Shown here: positions 8,722 through 17,649 of the stretch, piece by piece
Position numbering within the stretch: position 1 is the stretch's first letter
How the letters are laid out: each line of letters opens with the position of its first letter
NCBI RefSeq assembly: GCF_014196515.1
Contig: NZ_JACIDV010000002.1
Location: forward strand, 1 to 64,000
Length of the DNA: 64,000 nt
DNA from: Rhizobium skierniewicense
Lineage (GTDB): Bacteria > Pseudomonadota > Alphaproteobacteria > Rhizobiales > Rhizobiaceae
Direction: 5' to 3'
Position numbers and translations under genes: made by a program
Notes under the pieces: model-generated
What the model was told of the DNA's origin: nothing
Database searches by the model: none
What the model saw: the letters and a program-made list of their open reading frames with translations, nothing else

Positions 8722-9719
8722 GCCGAAGCCTCCTTGGTGATTTCAGTCCTGGCTCTGTCACGCAGGATGATGCGGCCTTTCTTGGCCTCCGCACGGGCAT
8801 TGAAGACGACCGCCAGCACGATGACGACGCCCGAAATCGCCATCTGCGCGAAGGGCGAAATGCCGATGACCGGCAGCGCATTCTTGATGACACCGAGGAA
8901 GAGCGCACCGAGCACGGCCCCCGCGACGGAGCCGATGCCGCCCGCAATCGAAATGCCGCCGATGACATTGGCAGCCACGCTATCCAGCTCGAAGCCGGAT
9001 GCGATATCGACATAGGCCACTGCGTATCGGGAGACCCAGAGATAGCTTGCCAGACCCGCCAAGGCACCGGAGAGGACAAAGGCCAGGAAGCGCGTTCGTC
9101 CGACGTCGATACCGGCATAAACAGCCGCTCCCGGATTGCCGCCGGAAGCGTAGGCGGAACGCCCGAACGAGGTGCGGCTCAACACCAGCCATGCGCCTGC
9201 GATGATGAGGATCGCCACCCATGACAGCACCGGCATGCCGAGGATTGGCGTGCGCGGGACGTTGAGAAACGTGGGCGACATCTGATGTGCATTGACCCAG
9301 GCGCCGCCTGACAGGACGAAGGCCATGCCGCGATAGATGGTGAGCGTACCCAGCGTGACGACGATGGAAGGAAGTCCCAGCCACCAGACAAGAATGCCGT
9401 TGATCGAGCCCAGGAACGCACCGATGGCCACTGCCAAGACGATGAGGACGGGCAGGGGAAGGCCGGGAAAGGCAGCATTGGTCATGGCCACCGCCATGCC
9501 GGTAAAGGCAAGGTTTGCGGCCACCGACAGGTCGATGGATTTCGTCAGGATCACCGCCATCTGGCCCAGTGCCAGAATGATGAGGATCGAGGTATCGTTG
9601 AAGATGTTGACGAGATTGCCCGGTCGCTCAAAGCCCGGAGAGCGCCAGGAAAAGCCTGCGATCAACAGGATGATGATGCCTGCCAGCAGCCATTCGCGGT
9701 TCTTGAGTAATCTTTTCAT
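8718..9719 (-). CDS. rhaP: Rhamnose ABC transporter permease RhaP
   Basis: A 333-residue sugar ABC permease. It begins MKRLLKNREWLLAG with a first helix at once, and carries TKSIDLSVAANLAFTG and VVTLGTLTIYRG loops typical of ribose-type permeases. I chose the ATG at 9719 because a longer in-frame reading would run about 280 bases into rhaT. It pairs with RhaQ; the two genes overlap by four bases. The gap to rhaT is 14 bases, so cotranscription is expected. Confidence 0.88.
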   Translation of the reverse strand: MKRLLKNREWLLAGIIILLIAGFSWRSPGFERPGNLVNIFNDTSILIILALGQMAVILTKSIDLSVAANLAFTGMAVAMTNAAFPGLPLPVLIVLAVAIGAFLGSINGILVWWLGLPSIVVTLGTLTIYRGMAFVLSGGAWVNAHQMSPTFLNVPRTPILGMPVLSWVAILIIAGAWLVLSRTSFGRSAYASGGNPGAAVYAGIDVGRTRFLAFVLSGALAGLASYLWVSRYAVAYVDIASGFELDSVAANVIGGISIAGGIGSVAGAVLGALFLGVIKNALPVIGISPFAQMAISGVVIVLAVVFNARAEAKKGRIILRDRARTEITKEASA

Positions 9720-9733
9720 GCTGTGGCTTCCCC

Positions 9734-11266
9734 TCACGCATTGCCCGTAGCGGCGCGCACCAGCTTTTCCGGTGAAAATTCCGCCCGCTCGAACGTGCCT
9801 GCCATCAGGCCTTCCCGCATCACGATGGCGCGGTCGGACATGCCAAGGATTTCCGGCAGCTCGGATGAAATCATGATGATCGATAGTCCCTCGGCGGCAA
9901 GCTCGCTGATGAAGCCATGCACGGCGGCCTTGGAGCCGATATCGATGCCCTTGGTCGGCTCGTCCAGAATGATGACCTTGGGCTGCGTCGCCAGCCATTT
10001 GCCGATGACGACCTTCTGCTGGTTACCGCCGGACAGTGTGCCGACCGGCACGGACAAGGCCGCCGCACGCAGATCAAGACGAGAGGCATATTTCCGGGCA
10101 AGCGCAAATTCGTTTGCTGCTGTGAGAAAGCCTTTTCGCGATGTTCGCGAGAGAGAGGGCAAAGACATATTCTGATAGATCGGCATATCGAGCGCCAGCC
10201 CGTGCCGTCCACGCTCTTCCGGCACATAGACGATGCCCGCGCGGATCGCATCTTCGGGTGAGCGGATGGCCAGCGCTTCGCCATTCAATGTGAGCGCGCC
10301 GGATGCGGGGCGGGTGATACCGAAGAGCGACTGGCAAAGCTCCGAGCGGCCAGCGCCGATCAACCCGTAAAGACCGAGAATTTCACCCTTGCGCAGGTCG
10401 AAGGAAATGTCGCGAAACTCCGTCTCGTGGCAATAGCGTTCGACGGAAAGCGTCGTCGCGCCGATGTTGACAGCCTGTTTCGGAAAGGCGTCCTTGACGT
10501 CGCGCCCCACCATCAGGCGTACGATTTCATCCTGCGGGGTCTGCGCCAGATCGCCCGAACCGACCATCTTGCCATCGCGGAAAACCGCATAGCTTTCTGC
10601 TATTTCATAGACCTCATCGAATTTGTGGCTGATGAAGAGGATGGCCTTGCCCTGCCGCTTCAGGTTTTCCACGATGCGGAACAGGTCGTCTATTTCCTTG
10701 CGGGAAAGCGCTGCTGTCGGCTCATCCATGATGACGATGCGCGCTTCGACAGACAGCGCACGGGCAATCGCCACCAGATGCCGCTGCGCAATCGACAGGT
10801 CTTTCAACCGGATCGTTGGATCGATCTTGCTTTCCAGCCGCTCTAGAAGCGTGCGCGATTGATCGTTGATCGTCTTCCAGTCGATCAGCCCGAAACGGGT
10901 TTTTGGCGCATGGCCGAGAAAGATGTTTTCGCCGACCGAGAGTTCATCGAACAGCACGGTTTCCTGATGAATGGCGGTGACACCGGCATCGAGAGCATCC
11001 TGCGCGCTGTGAAACGTCACCGGCTGGCCATCCAGCAGGATCTCGCCTTCGTTGGGCCGGTAAATGCCGGTCAGGATTTTCACCAGTGTCGATTTGCCTG
11101 CACCGTTTTCACCGATCAGCGCCGTAACCTTGCCGGGATAGAGCTGGATGTTGACGCCATCCAGCGCTTTGACGCCGGGGAATATCTGGCTGATGCCGCG
11201 CATTTCGAGAATGGGCTCCAGTAGCGAAGCCCCTGGCGCATCTGCGATTTTTGTTTCAGCACGCAT
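9734..11266 (-). CDS. rhaT: Rhamnose ABC transporter ATP-binding protein RhaT
   Basis: A 510-residue double ABC ATPase as in RbsA/MglA. The first cassette has Walker A GENGAGKST (52-60) and Walker B VIMDEPTAAL. The second has signature LSGGNQQKVVIGKW and Walker B IILDEPTKGID, while its Walker A region (GLIGAGRSEL) is the degenerate form usual for this family. It energises the RhaP/RhaQ channel. A 211-base spacer holding a large inverted repeat separates it from rhaS, which may lower its expression relative to the binding protein. Confidence 0.88.
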   Translation of the reverse strand: MRAETKIADAPGASLLEPILEMRGISQIFPGVKALDGVNIQLYPGKVTALIGENGAGKSTLVKILTGIYRPNEGEILLDGQPVTFHSAQDALDAGVTAIHQETVLFDELSVGENIFLGHAPKTRFGLIDWKTINDQSRTLLERLESKIDPTIRLKDLSIAQRHLVAIARALSVEARIVIMDEPTAALSRKEIDDLFRIVENLKRQGKAILFISHKFDEVYEIAESYAVFRDGKMVGSGDLAQTPQDEIVRLMVGRDVKDAFPKQAVNIGATTLSVERYCHETEFRDISFDLRKGEILGLYGLIGAGRSELCQSLFGITRPASGALTLNGEALAIRSPEDAIRAGIVYVPEERGRHGLALDMPIYQNMSLPSLSRTSRKGFLTAANEFALARKYASRLDLRAAALSVPVGTLSGGNQQKVVIGKWLATQPKVIILDEPTKGIDIGSKAAVHGFISELAAEGLSIIMISSELPEILGMSDRAIVMREGLMAGTFERAEFSPEKLVRAATGNA

Positions 11267-11286
11267 TATCTATTTTCTTTGGTTGT

Positions 11287-11461
11287 GGGTGGGCTTACCC
11301 CCCTCTGTCCTGCCGGACATCTCCCCACAAGGGGGGAGATCGAGTCGCGGTTATCTCTCGCCAAACTCTCACCTTGAATGTGAAATGGCAGCGTGCGCCA
11401 AGCCAATCTCCCTCCTCGTGGGGGAGATGCCCGGCAGGGCAGAGGGGGGTAAGCCCCACCC
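11287..11461. repeat. Inverted-repeat intergenic element between rhaT and rhaS
   Basis: Two arms of about 40-55 bp (11287-11340 and 11406-11461) are inverted copies of each other, with one indel and a few substitutions. Each arm also contains its own small ATCTCCCC/GGGGAGAT hairpin. The middle 65 bases are unique. It resembles the palindromic intergenic repeats of rhizobial genomes and could fold into a long RNA hairpin between rhaS and rhaT. No coding frame is convincing here. Confidence 0.6.
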
Positions 11462-11477
11462 ACTACCGTCCGTCAGA

Positions 11478-12488
11478 TCAGAAAATCTTCGAGAACTGAT
11501 CGATGTTCTTGGCGTCATAGATAAACGGATCGGCCATGGCCGCTTCGCTGTTTTCGCCAACCTTGATCTTGCCCATGCGTCCGGCCTCGATCTCGGTGCC
11601 CGGCTTGCCGTCAGCATCACCCTTGACGAGGTGATAGGCGATCTGGGTTGCGGAGTAGCCTAGGTCGATCGGATTCCAGATGGCGAATTCCTTGGTGGCA
11701 CCGGACTTGATAGCGCCGGCCATTTCAGAAGGAAGGCCAAGGCCCGTCACGAAGACCTGACCGATCTTGCCTGCATCCTTCACCGCCTGCGATGCAGCCA
11801 GCACACCGACGGTGGTCGGCGCGACGATAACCTTCACATTCGGCTGCGAGGTCAACAGGCCCTGCGCTTCACGGTAGCTCTTGTCGGCCAGATCGTCGCC
11901 ATAGACGGTGGTGACGAGGTTGAGGCCGGAGAAGTCCTTCAACTGCTTCTTCATCTCTTCGATCCAGATATTCTGGTTCGTCGAGGTGGTCGTGGCAGAC
12001 AGGATCGCAAATTCACCCTTGCCGCCTTCCAGATGCGCGGCTGCCAGTTGCAGGCACATCTTTCCAATCAGCGCATTGGATGAAGGGTTGAGCTGGAGAA
12101 TACGGCCCGCCGGTGCAACGCCACTATCCCAGGAGATGACCTTGATGCCGCGCTGTGCTGCTTTCTTGAGGGCTGGCACCACCGCATCCGGATCGTTGGC
12201 GGAAATCGCGATGGCGTCCACACCCTGCGCAATCAGCGAATTGATGACTTCGATCTGACCTTCCGCCGTGGTCGTCGTGGGGCCGGTGTAGATGATCTCT
12301 ACGCCGCCGAGCTCCTTGGCAGCTTCCTGCGCGCCCTTGTTGGCGGCCTCGAAGAAGCCGTTGCCGAGCGACTTGACGACCAGCGCGATTTTCATGTCTT
12401 TTGCCTGCGCTATGTTGCCAAAACCGGCAACGCCGATGGCAACACTGAGCGCCAAGGCGCGGGTCAGTTTTCTGCGTGTAAGTTTCAT
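11478..12488 (-). CDS. rhaS: Rhamnose-binding periplasmic protein RhaS
   Basis: A 336-residue periplasmic-binding protein of the RbsB/Peripla_BP_4 family. A signal peptide with basic start and hydrophobic core ends near residue 29 (NIAQA|KD). The mature part opens with IALVVKSLGNGFF, the first strand and ligand loop of the family, and later shows AISANDPDAVVPALKKA. It captures rhamnose for RhaPQT. It lies 42 bases after rhaR with a good GGGAGGAAAC ribosome site, and the downstream inverted repeat may stabilise its mRNA end. Confidence 0.9.
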   Translation of the reverse strand: MKLTRRKLTRALALSVAIGVAGFGNIAQAKDMKIALVVKSLGNGFFEAANKGAQEAAKELGGVEIIYTGPTTTTAEGQIEVINSLIAQGVDAIAISANDPDAVVPALKKAAQRGIKVISWDSGVAPAGRILQLNPSSNALIGKMCLQLAAAHLEGGKGEFAILSATTTSTNQNIWIEEMKKQLKDFSGLNLVTTVYGDDLADKSYREAQGLLTSQPNVKVIVAPTTVGVLAASQAVKDAGKIGQVFVTGLGLPSEMAGAIKSGATKEFAIWNPIDLGYSATQIAYHLVKGDADGKPGTEIEAGRMGKIKVGENSEAAMADPFIYDAKNIDQFSKIF

Positions 12489-12530
12489 GTTCTGTTTCCT
12501 CCCGTTAAAACCACTCCCCTCCGGCGCCCC

Positions 12531-13361
12531 TCAAGCAACCGAAGCAGAACCCTCTTCATCCGCCGATGGGGGCGCCTGAGCGCCCGCAACCGATCCGGCG
12601 ACAACAAGTGCGACGCCCGCTGCCTCGACCATTCGCGCTGCCTCGTCCGAAATGCCGTCATCGGTGATGATGGTCGAGACATTATCCAAGGGGCAGAGAA
12701 TGAGGCTGGAGCGTTTGCGGAACTTGGAGCTATCGACCATCACGATCAGTTCCTCCGCCTGCCGCATCAATTTCTGTTCGCTCTGGATGACCAGCGCGTC
12801 CGACTCCATGATGCCGAGCGCACCGACACCTTGCGCGCCGATAAAGATGCGCCGCGCATAGAAATTGCGGATCGCGTCATTCTCGAAAGGCGACAGGATC
12901 AGGCTCTGGTCGCGGTAGATCGCGCCGCCGGGAACGCTGACATTGCATTTCGAATGCTTGACGAGATGTTCGGCAATGGCGAAGGAGTTCGTCATGACCT
13001 GCAAACGCCGGGCCGACATGTAGTGCACCATCTGGAAGGTGGTGGTGCCACCATTGATGATGATCGCGTCGCCTTCCTCGCAGAGATCGACGGCCTTGCG
13101 TGCAATTGCGCGTTTCTTGTCGATATTGACCGATTCCGACACGCGAAATGGCCGTGCAGCCAGATTTCCAAGCTGTGGCGGGTGTACCGCCTCTGCCCCA
13201 CCTCTCACGCGCCTCAGCTTTCCCTGAACATGCAGAGAGGCGATATCGCGCCGGATTGTTGCTTCGGAAGCATCCGTCAATTCGGCAATATCCTGCACCG
13301 TCACAACAGGCTTTTCCTGTATGGCGCTCAAGATGATGCGATGGCGTTCGCTTTCGTGCAT
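12531..13361 (-). CDS. rhaR: DeoR family regulator of rhamnose genes
   Basis: A 276-residue DeoR/GlpR regulator. The N-terminal winged helix (about 3-58) contains the signature DASEATIRRDIASLH. The C-terminal sensor domain (about 80-250) shows a GGTTTFQMV phosphosugar-binding loop. In R. leguminosarum RhaR is a negative regulator of the rhamnose genes, so it probably represses both its own leftward cluster and rhaDI until a rhamnose derivative binds. GGAGGA lies just before the ATG, and it is the promoter-proximal gene of the leftward operon. Confidence 0.85.
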   Translation of the reverse strand: MHESERHRIILSAIQEKPVVTVQDIAELTDASEATIRRDIASLHVQGKLRRVRGGAEAVHPPQLGNLAARPFRVSESVNIDKKRAIARKAVDLCEEGDAIIINGGTTTFQMVHYMSARRLQVMTNSFAIAEHLVKHSKCNVSVPGGAIYRDQSLILSPFENDAIRNFYARRIFIGAQGVGALGIMESDALVIQSEQKLMRQAEELIVMVDSSKFRKRSSLILCPLDNVSTIITDDGISDEAARMVEAAGVALVVAGSVAGAQAPPSADEEGSASVA

Positions 13362-13378
13362 GGGGTCCTCCTGATCGT

Positions 13379-13407
13379 AATCTTCCGTAAACTTCTGATG
13401 TTGTCAA
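13379..13407 (-). promoter_or_regulatory. Candidate promoter of rhaR operon
   Basis: Reading leftward, TTGACA (13402-13407) and AAGATT (13379-13384) are 17 bases apart, immediately upstream of the rhaR ribosome site. The -35 is perfect; the -10 is weak. Confidence 0.4.
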
Positions 13408-13468
13408 CCAAGTTCAATCAAAATAAATAATGTTGCATCGCACAATGAAAATATATGATCGTTTATGA

Positions 13469-13497
13469 TTGACATTGCGCTTTTGATTGCGCGATAT
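13469..13497 (+). promoter_or_regulatory. Candidate promoter of rhaD
   Basis: TTGACA at 13469-13474 and CGATAT at 13492-13497 are 17 bases apart, about 65 bases before the rhaD start. The spacer holds two direct ATTGCGC copies (from about 13474 and 13487) that could serve as a DeoR-type operator. Confidence 0.5.
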
Positions 13498-13562
13498 CTG
13501 CCTTTAACAGGAGGCGGGCTGGTTCGAAAGTCTGCGAATAAACGATATGGGAGGATATGCCG

Positions 13563-15656
13563 ATGGGACAGACCCGTCTTCTCGAAAGCCGCTGGGACGA
13601 TGCTTACGCTGCAAAGCTCGATGAGCCGGGCAAACTGCTCTATCGCTCCAACCTGCTGGGCGCGGACAAGCGCATCACCAATTACGGTGGCGGAAACACC
13701 TCCGCAAAGGTGCTGGAAACCGATCCTCTAACCGGCGAGAAGGCCCGCGTCATGTGGGTCAAGGGCTCCGGCGGCGATGTCGGCACCATCAAGCTGGATG
13801 GCTTTGCCACGCTCTACATGGACAAGCTGGAAGCATTGAAGGGTATCTACAAGGGTGTGGAAGACGAGGACCGGATGGTCGGGTTTCTTCCCCATTGCAC
13901 CTTCAATCTCAATCCGCGCGCGGCTTCCATCGACACCCCTCTGCACGGTTTCGTGCCGTTCGACCATGTCGATCACATGCACCCGGATGCCATCATCGCC
14001 ATTGCCGCCTCCAAGAATTCGAAAGAATTGACGCAAGAGATTTTCGGGGCTGACATTGGCTGGCTGCCATGGCGTCGTCCCGGCTTCCAGCTCGGTCTCG
14101 ATCTCGAAGCCTTCGTGAAGGCCAATCCCAATTCCAAGGGCGTCGTGCTGGAAAGCCACGGCCTTTTCACCTGGGATAATGATGCGAAGACGTGTTACGA
14201 ACTGACGCTCGCCATCATCAACAAGGCGATCGAATGGTTCGCTGCGAAGACCGAAGGCAAGACCATCTTCGGCGGCGCGGTTGCTAACGCGCTGCCACAG
14301 GCAGAACGCCGCGCCATTGCGGCGCGCTTGATGCCGGAAATTCGTGGCCGCATCGGTCGCGATGAACGCAAGCTTGGCCATTTCGATGATCAGGACGCCG
14401 TTCTGGAATTCGTCAATTCGGTGCAATTGAAGCCACTCGGTGCGCTCGGCACGTCCTGCCCGGACCACTTTCTGCGCACCAAGATCCGTCCACTGATCCT
14501 CGATCTCGACACCGTTAACCCGGATGTGGACGGCGTGGTGGCCGGTCTGGACAAGGCGCTGGAGGATTATCGCGCCGATTACGTCAGGTATTACGAGACC
14601 TGCAAACACGACAATTCACCCAAAATCCGTGATCCGAACCCAGTGATTTTTCTCATCCCCGGCGTCGGCATGCTGTCCTTCGCCAAGGACAAGGCGACCG
14701 CACGCATCGCCGGTGAGTTCTACGTCAACGCCATCAACGTGATGCGCGGCGCATCGACCGTTTCGGAGTATCAGGGTCTTCCCGAGCAGGAAGCCTTCGA
14801 TATCGAATACTGGTTGCTGGAAGAAGCAAAGCTCCAGCGTATGCCCAAGCCGAAAAGCCTTGCAGGCCGCGTGGCCTTCATTACCGGCGGCGCTGGTGGC
14901 ATCGGCCGTGCGACAGCCGAGCGTCTGGCCAGCGAAGGCGCCTGCGTTGTGCTGGCTGACATTGATGAAGCGGCACTTGCAGCCACGAAGGGTGATTTCG
15001 AGAAGCGCTACAGCATGGACGCCGTTCGCAGTGTCACGCTGGATGTGACGAAGGAAGACGCGGTGCTTTCGGCCTTTGTCGGAGCCAGCGTTGAATTTGG
15101 CGGTGTTGATATTCTGGTATCGAATGCCGGTATTGCCTCATCCGCCCCTGTGGAAGACACGACGCTTGCCATGTGGAACAGGAATATCGACATTCTTGCG
15201 ACCGGCTATTTCCTTGTGTCGCGGGAGGCGTTCCGCCTGTTCCGTCGCCAGAATCTTGGTGGCAACGTCGTTTTCGTGGCCTCCAAGAACGGCTTGGCGT
15301 CGTCACCCAATGCGTCCGCTTACTGCACGGCCAAGGCTGCGGAAATTCACCTCGCACGTTGCCTGGCGCTTGAAGGTGCTGACGCCGGTATTCGCGTCAA
15401 CACGGTCAACCCTGACGCAGTTCTGCGCGGTTCGAAAATCTGGAACGGGGAGTGGCGGGAACAACGCGCTGCATCGTCCAAGATCGAAATCGATGATTTG
15501 GAAGAGCATTACAGGAAGCGTTCCATGCTCAAACTGAATGTCTTGCCGGAAGATATTGCCGAGGCGATCTATTTCTTTGCCTCGGATGTTTCGGCCAAGT
15601 CCACGGGCAACATCATCAATGTCGATGCCGGAAATGCGCAGAGCTTCACGCGCTGA
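13563..15656 (+). CDS. rhaD: Bifunctional rhamnulose-1-phosphate aldolase / short-chain dehydrogenase
   Basis: A 697-residue fusion. The N-terminal half is a class II aldolase (about 20-420) that splits rhamnulose 1-phosphate into dihydroxyacetone phosphate and L-lactaldehyde; HCTFNLNP and the histidine-rich FDHVDHMHPDA segment fit its metal site. The C-terminal half (about 430-697) is a short-chain dehydrogenase with VAFITGGAGGIG and the catalytic YCTAK near 585, expected to oxidise lactaldehyde. I chose the second ATG, 8 bases after GGGAGG; an ATG two codons earlier is too close to it. It is divergent from rhaR and precedes rhaI with one opposite small gene between. Confidence 0.9.
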   Translation: MGQTRLLESRWDDAYAAKLDEPGKLLYRSNLLGADKRITNYGGGNTSAKVLETDPLTGEKARVMWVKGSGGDVGTIKLDGFATLYMDKLEALKGIYKGVEDEDRMVGFLPHCTFNLNPRAASIDTPLHGFVPFDHVDHMHPDAIIAIAASKNSKELTQEIFGADIGWLPWRRPGFQLGLDLEAFVKANPNSKGVVLESHGLFTWDNDAKTCYELTLAIINKAIEWFAAKTEGKTIFGGAVANALPQAERRAIAARLMPEIRGRIGRDERKLGHFDDQDAVLEFVNSVQLKPLGALGTSCPDHFLRTKIRPLILDLDTVNPDVDGVVAGLDKALEDYRADYVRYYETCKHDNSPKIRDPNPVIFLIPGVGMLSFAKDKATARIAGEFYVNAINVMRGASTVSEYQGLPEQEAFDIEYWLLEEAKLQRMPKPKSLAGRVAFITGGAGGIGRATAERLASEGACVVLADIDEAALAATKGDFEKRYSMDAVRSVTLDVTKEDAVLSAFVGASVEFGGVDILVSNAGIASSAPVEDTTLAMWNRNIDILATGYFLVSREAFRLFRRQNLGGNVVFVASKNGLASSPNASAYCTAKAAEIHLARCLALEGADAGIRVNTVNPDAVLRGSKIWNGEWREQRAASSKIEIDDLEEHYRKRSMLKLNVLPEDIAEAIYFFASDVSAKSTGNIINVDAGNAQSFTR

Positions 15657-15665
15657 ACAACGAAA

Positions 15666-15693
15666 AGCGCCTGCGTGTTTGTTCGCAGGCGCT
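15666..15693. terminator. Convergent hairpin terminator of rhaD and the Pmp3-type gene
   Basis: A perfect 10-bp stem (15666-15675 with 15684-15693). Reading leftward it is followed by TTTT, so it is a good terminator for the small opposite gene; reading rightward it ends rhaD without a clear T run. Confidence 0.55.
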
Positions 15694-15709
15694 CTGTCGT
15701 ACCATGCGC

Positions 15710-15868
15710 TTACTTGCGCAGAATGACCCAGATGGCATGGATGATGCCGGGGATATAGCCACAGAGTGTCAGCAGGATGTTCAGCCAGAAGTGAAGGCCG
15801 AGGCCAACCTGGAGAAAGACGCCGACTGGCGGCAGGAAAATGGCAAGAATGATGCGAATGACGTCCAC
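15710..15868 (-). CDS. YqaE/Pmp3 family membrane peptide
   Basis: A 52-residue peptide with two hydrophobic helices, matching the Pmp3/YqaE (UPF0057) family by IRIILAIFLPPVGVFLQVG and CGYIPGIIHAIWVI. These small proteins sit in the inner membrane and are linked to membrane potential and salt or osmotic stress. The start is a GTG, because the family's conserved beginning (DVIRIILA) follows it directly and no ATG fits. It lies between rhaD and rhaI on the other strand, an odd place for a gene with no known role in rhamnose use. Confidence 0.8.
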   Translation of the reverse strand: MDVIRIILAIFLPPVGVFLQVGLGLHFWLNILLTLCGYIPGIIHAIWVILRK

Positions 15869-15958
15869 GATTGAATACCCCGTCTGATTGTTTTCGACGA
15901 CATAACGTGGGGAGCACGGAATTGGTTCAATCGGCGGGGCACGCAAAGGGAGGAAGAG

Positions 15959-17251
15959 ATGATGGAATTGAGGATTGCGGCAGATATTGTCGAGGCGGAA
16001 AACCAAAAGCACGGTGAGGCGCACGATGCGGATTACGCCGCTTTGGGCGAGCATCTCTCGCGCCGCAATATCGACATCGATGTTGTCGCGAAGAAAGTGT
16101 CCGAGTTTTTCGTCGCCGTTCCGTCCTGGGGTGTTGGAACCGGCGGCACCCGTTTCGCCCGCTTTCCCGGAAAGGGTGAGCCGCGCGGCATTTTCGACAA
16201 GCTGGATGATTGCGCCGTCATCAACCAGCTGACATCTGCCACGCCCAATGTTTCCCTGCATATTCCATGGGATAAGGAAGATCCGAAAGCGCTCAAGGCG
16301 CATGCGAGCGCGCTGGGCCTTGGCTTCGATGCCATGAATTCCAACACGTTTTCCGATGCGCCGGACCAGCCCCATTCCTACAAATACGGCTCGCTGAGCC
16401 ATGCCGATGCGGCAACGCGTCGACAGGCCGTCGACCACAACATCGAATGCATCGAAATCGGCACTGCGCTCGGCTCCAAGGCGCTGACGGTGTGGGTGGG
16501 AGACGGCTCCAATTTCCCAGGGCAGAGCAATTTCACCAAGAGCTTCGAGCGTTATCTCTCCGGAATGGCAGAGATCTACAAAGCGTTGCCGGATGACTGG
16601 CGCATCTTCTCCGAACACAAGATGTACGAACCTGCCTTCTATTCCACAGTGGTGCAGGATTGGGGCACGAACTACCTCATTGCCAATACTTTGGGTGAAA
16701 AGGCATTCTGCCTGGTGGACCTCGGCCACCACGCGCCCAATACCAACATCGAAATGATCGTCGCCCGCCTCATCCAGTTCGGCAAACTCGGCGGTTTCCA
16801 CTTCAACGACAGCAAATATGGCGATGACGACCTGGATGCAGGCTCCATCGATCCTTACCGCCTGTTCCTCGTCTTTAACGAGTTGGTGGATGCCGACCAT
16901 CGCGGCGTCAAGGGCTTCCACCCGGCCCACATGATCGACCAATCGCACAATGTGACCGACCCCATCGAAAGCCTGATCTCCAGCGCCAACGAAATCCGCC
17001 GCGCCTACGCGCAGGCGCTGCTGGTTGACCGGATGGCACTCGATGGCTTCCAGCAGGACAACGATGCCCTCATGGCATCAGACACGCTGAAACGCGCGTA
17101 TCGGACCGATGTGGAACCTATTCTGGCAGAGGTCCGGAGACGGGCAGGCGGAGCCATCGATCCTGTCGCCACCTACCGCGCCAGCGGCTATCGCGCCAAG
17201 GTGGCAGCGGAACGCCCTGAATCGAAAGGCGGCAGTGGCGGCATCATCTGA
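15959..17251 (+). CDS. rhaI: L-rhamnose isomerase (rhizobial type)
   Basis: A 430-residue xylose-isomerase-like TIM-barrel enzyme that converts L-rhamnose to L-rhamnulose with divalent metal. The barrel signatures VSLHIPWDK, FSEHKMYEPAFY (metal-binding glutamate) and GGFHFNDSKYGDDD are visible. It belongs to the rhizobial/Pseudomonas-type isomerases rather than the E. coli RhaA group. GGGAGG lies 5 bases before the first ATG; a second ATG follows at once. It completes the pathway with rhaD, rhaK and rhaU. Confidence 0.88.
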   Translation: MMELRIAADIVEAENQKHGEAHDADYAALGEHLSRRNIDIDVVAKKVSEFFVAVPSWGVGTGGTRFARFPGKGEPRGIFDKLDDCAVINQLTSATPNVSLHIPWDKEDPKALKAHASALGLGFDAMNSNTFSDAPDQPHSYKYGSLSHADAATRRQAVDHNIECIEIGTALGSKALTVWVGDGSNFPGQSNFTKSFERYLSGMAEIYKALPDDWRIFSEHKMYEPAFYSTVVQDWGTNYLIANTLGEKAFCLVDLGHHAPNTNIEMIVARLIQFGKLGGFHFNDSKYGDDDLDAGSIDPYRLFLVFNELVDADHRGVKGFHPAHMIDQSHNVTDPIESLISSANEIRRAYAQALLVDRMALDGFQQDNDALMASDTLKRAYRTDVEPILAEVRRRAGGAIDPVATYRASGYRAKVAAERPESKGGSGGII

Positions 17252-17281
17252 GGCGCTCCACCGATGCGGCAAACGTTAACA

Positions 17282-17311
17282 CATGAAGGCATGCGAGAGC
17301 GTGCCTTCATG
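17282..17311 (+). terminator. Hairpin after rhaI
   Basis: A 13-bp stem with a GAGA loop (17282-17294 with 17299-17311, one GU pair) starts 30 bases after the rhaI stop. Only a short CATTTG follows, so termination or 3'-end protection are both possible. Confidence 0.5.
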
Positions 17312-17394
17312 CATTTGTAACCAAATATGTCCGCCATTAAAGAATCGTGTTTTTCGCCCCATCATCTTCACATTCGCGTTTATGTTAGGGCGTT

Positions 17395-17565
17395 ATGAAA
17401 CAACCAATAGACAGATCAGGCCTGATTTTCGTCGCGCTCTTGTTAGTGCTTGTGGGCATCGTCGTAAGCATTGCGTTTCTGAACGGCGATCGGCAGCTTT
17501 CACCGCAAAGCCAGGATGGGACGTTGATACCGAGGACGACGGTTCAGCCGCAGACCCAACAGTGA
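17395..17565 (+). CDS. Small single-span membrane protein
   Basis: The frame encodes 56 residues: a short polar start (MKQPIDRSG), one strongly hydrophobic helix (about 10-29) and a polar, glutamine-rich tail presumably facing the periplasm. No ribosome site better than a weak GGG is seen. The pattern of N-terminal anchor and exported tail supports a real small gene; I do not recognise the family. Confidence 0.45.
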   Translation: MKQPIDRSGLIFVALLLVLVGIVVSIAFLNGDRQLSPQSQDGTLIPRTTVQPQTQQ

Positions 17566-17649
17566 TGGCAGCGTCAGCGTTGAGAAAACTGTTCTGCTGG
17601 CGTTCATCATAAGGGATGTACACTTGCCACATAACGCAGGAGAACCATC

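Noticed and set aside
7561-9015. A 484-codon plus-strand frame across rhaU, rhaQ and rhaP.
   Set aside because: The sense strand encodes three clear transporter and mutarotase proteins; the opposite frame is rich in Asp, His and Gly and has no domain.
15710-16948. A 412-codon open frame on the minus strand across rhaI.
   Set aside because: It is the shadow of rhaI on the opposite strand. Only its last 52 codons, before rhaI begins, are a real gene (the Pmp3-type peptide).
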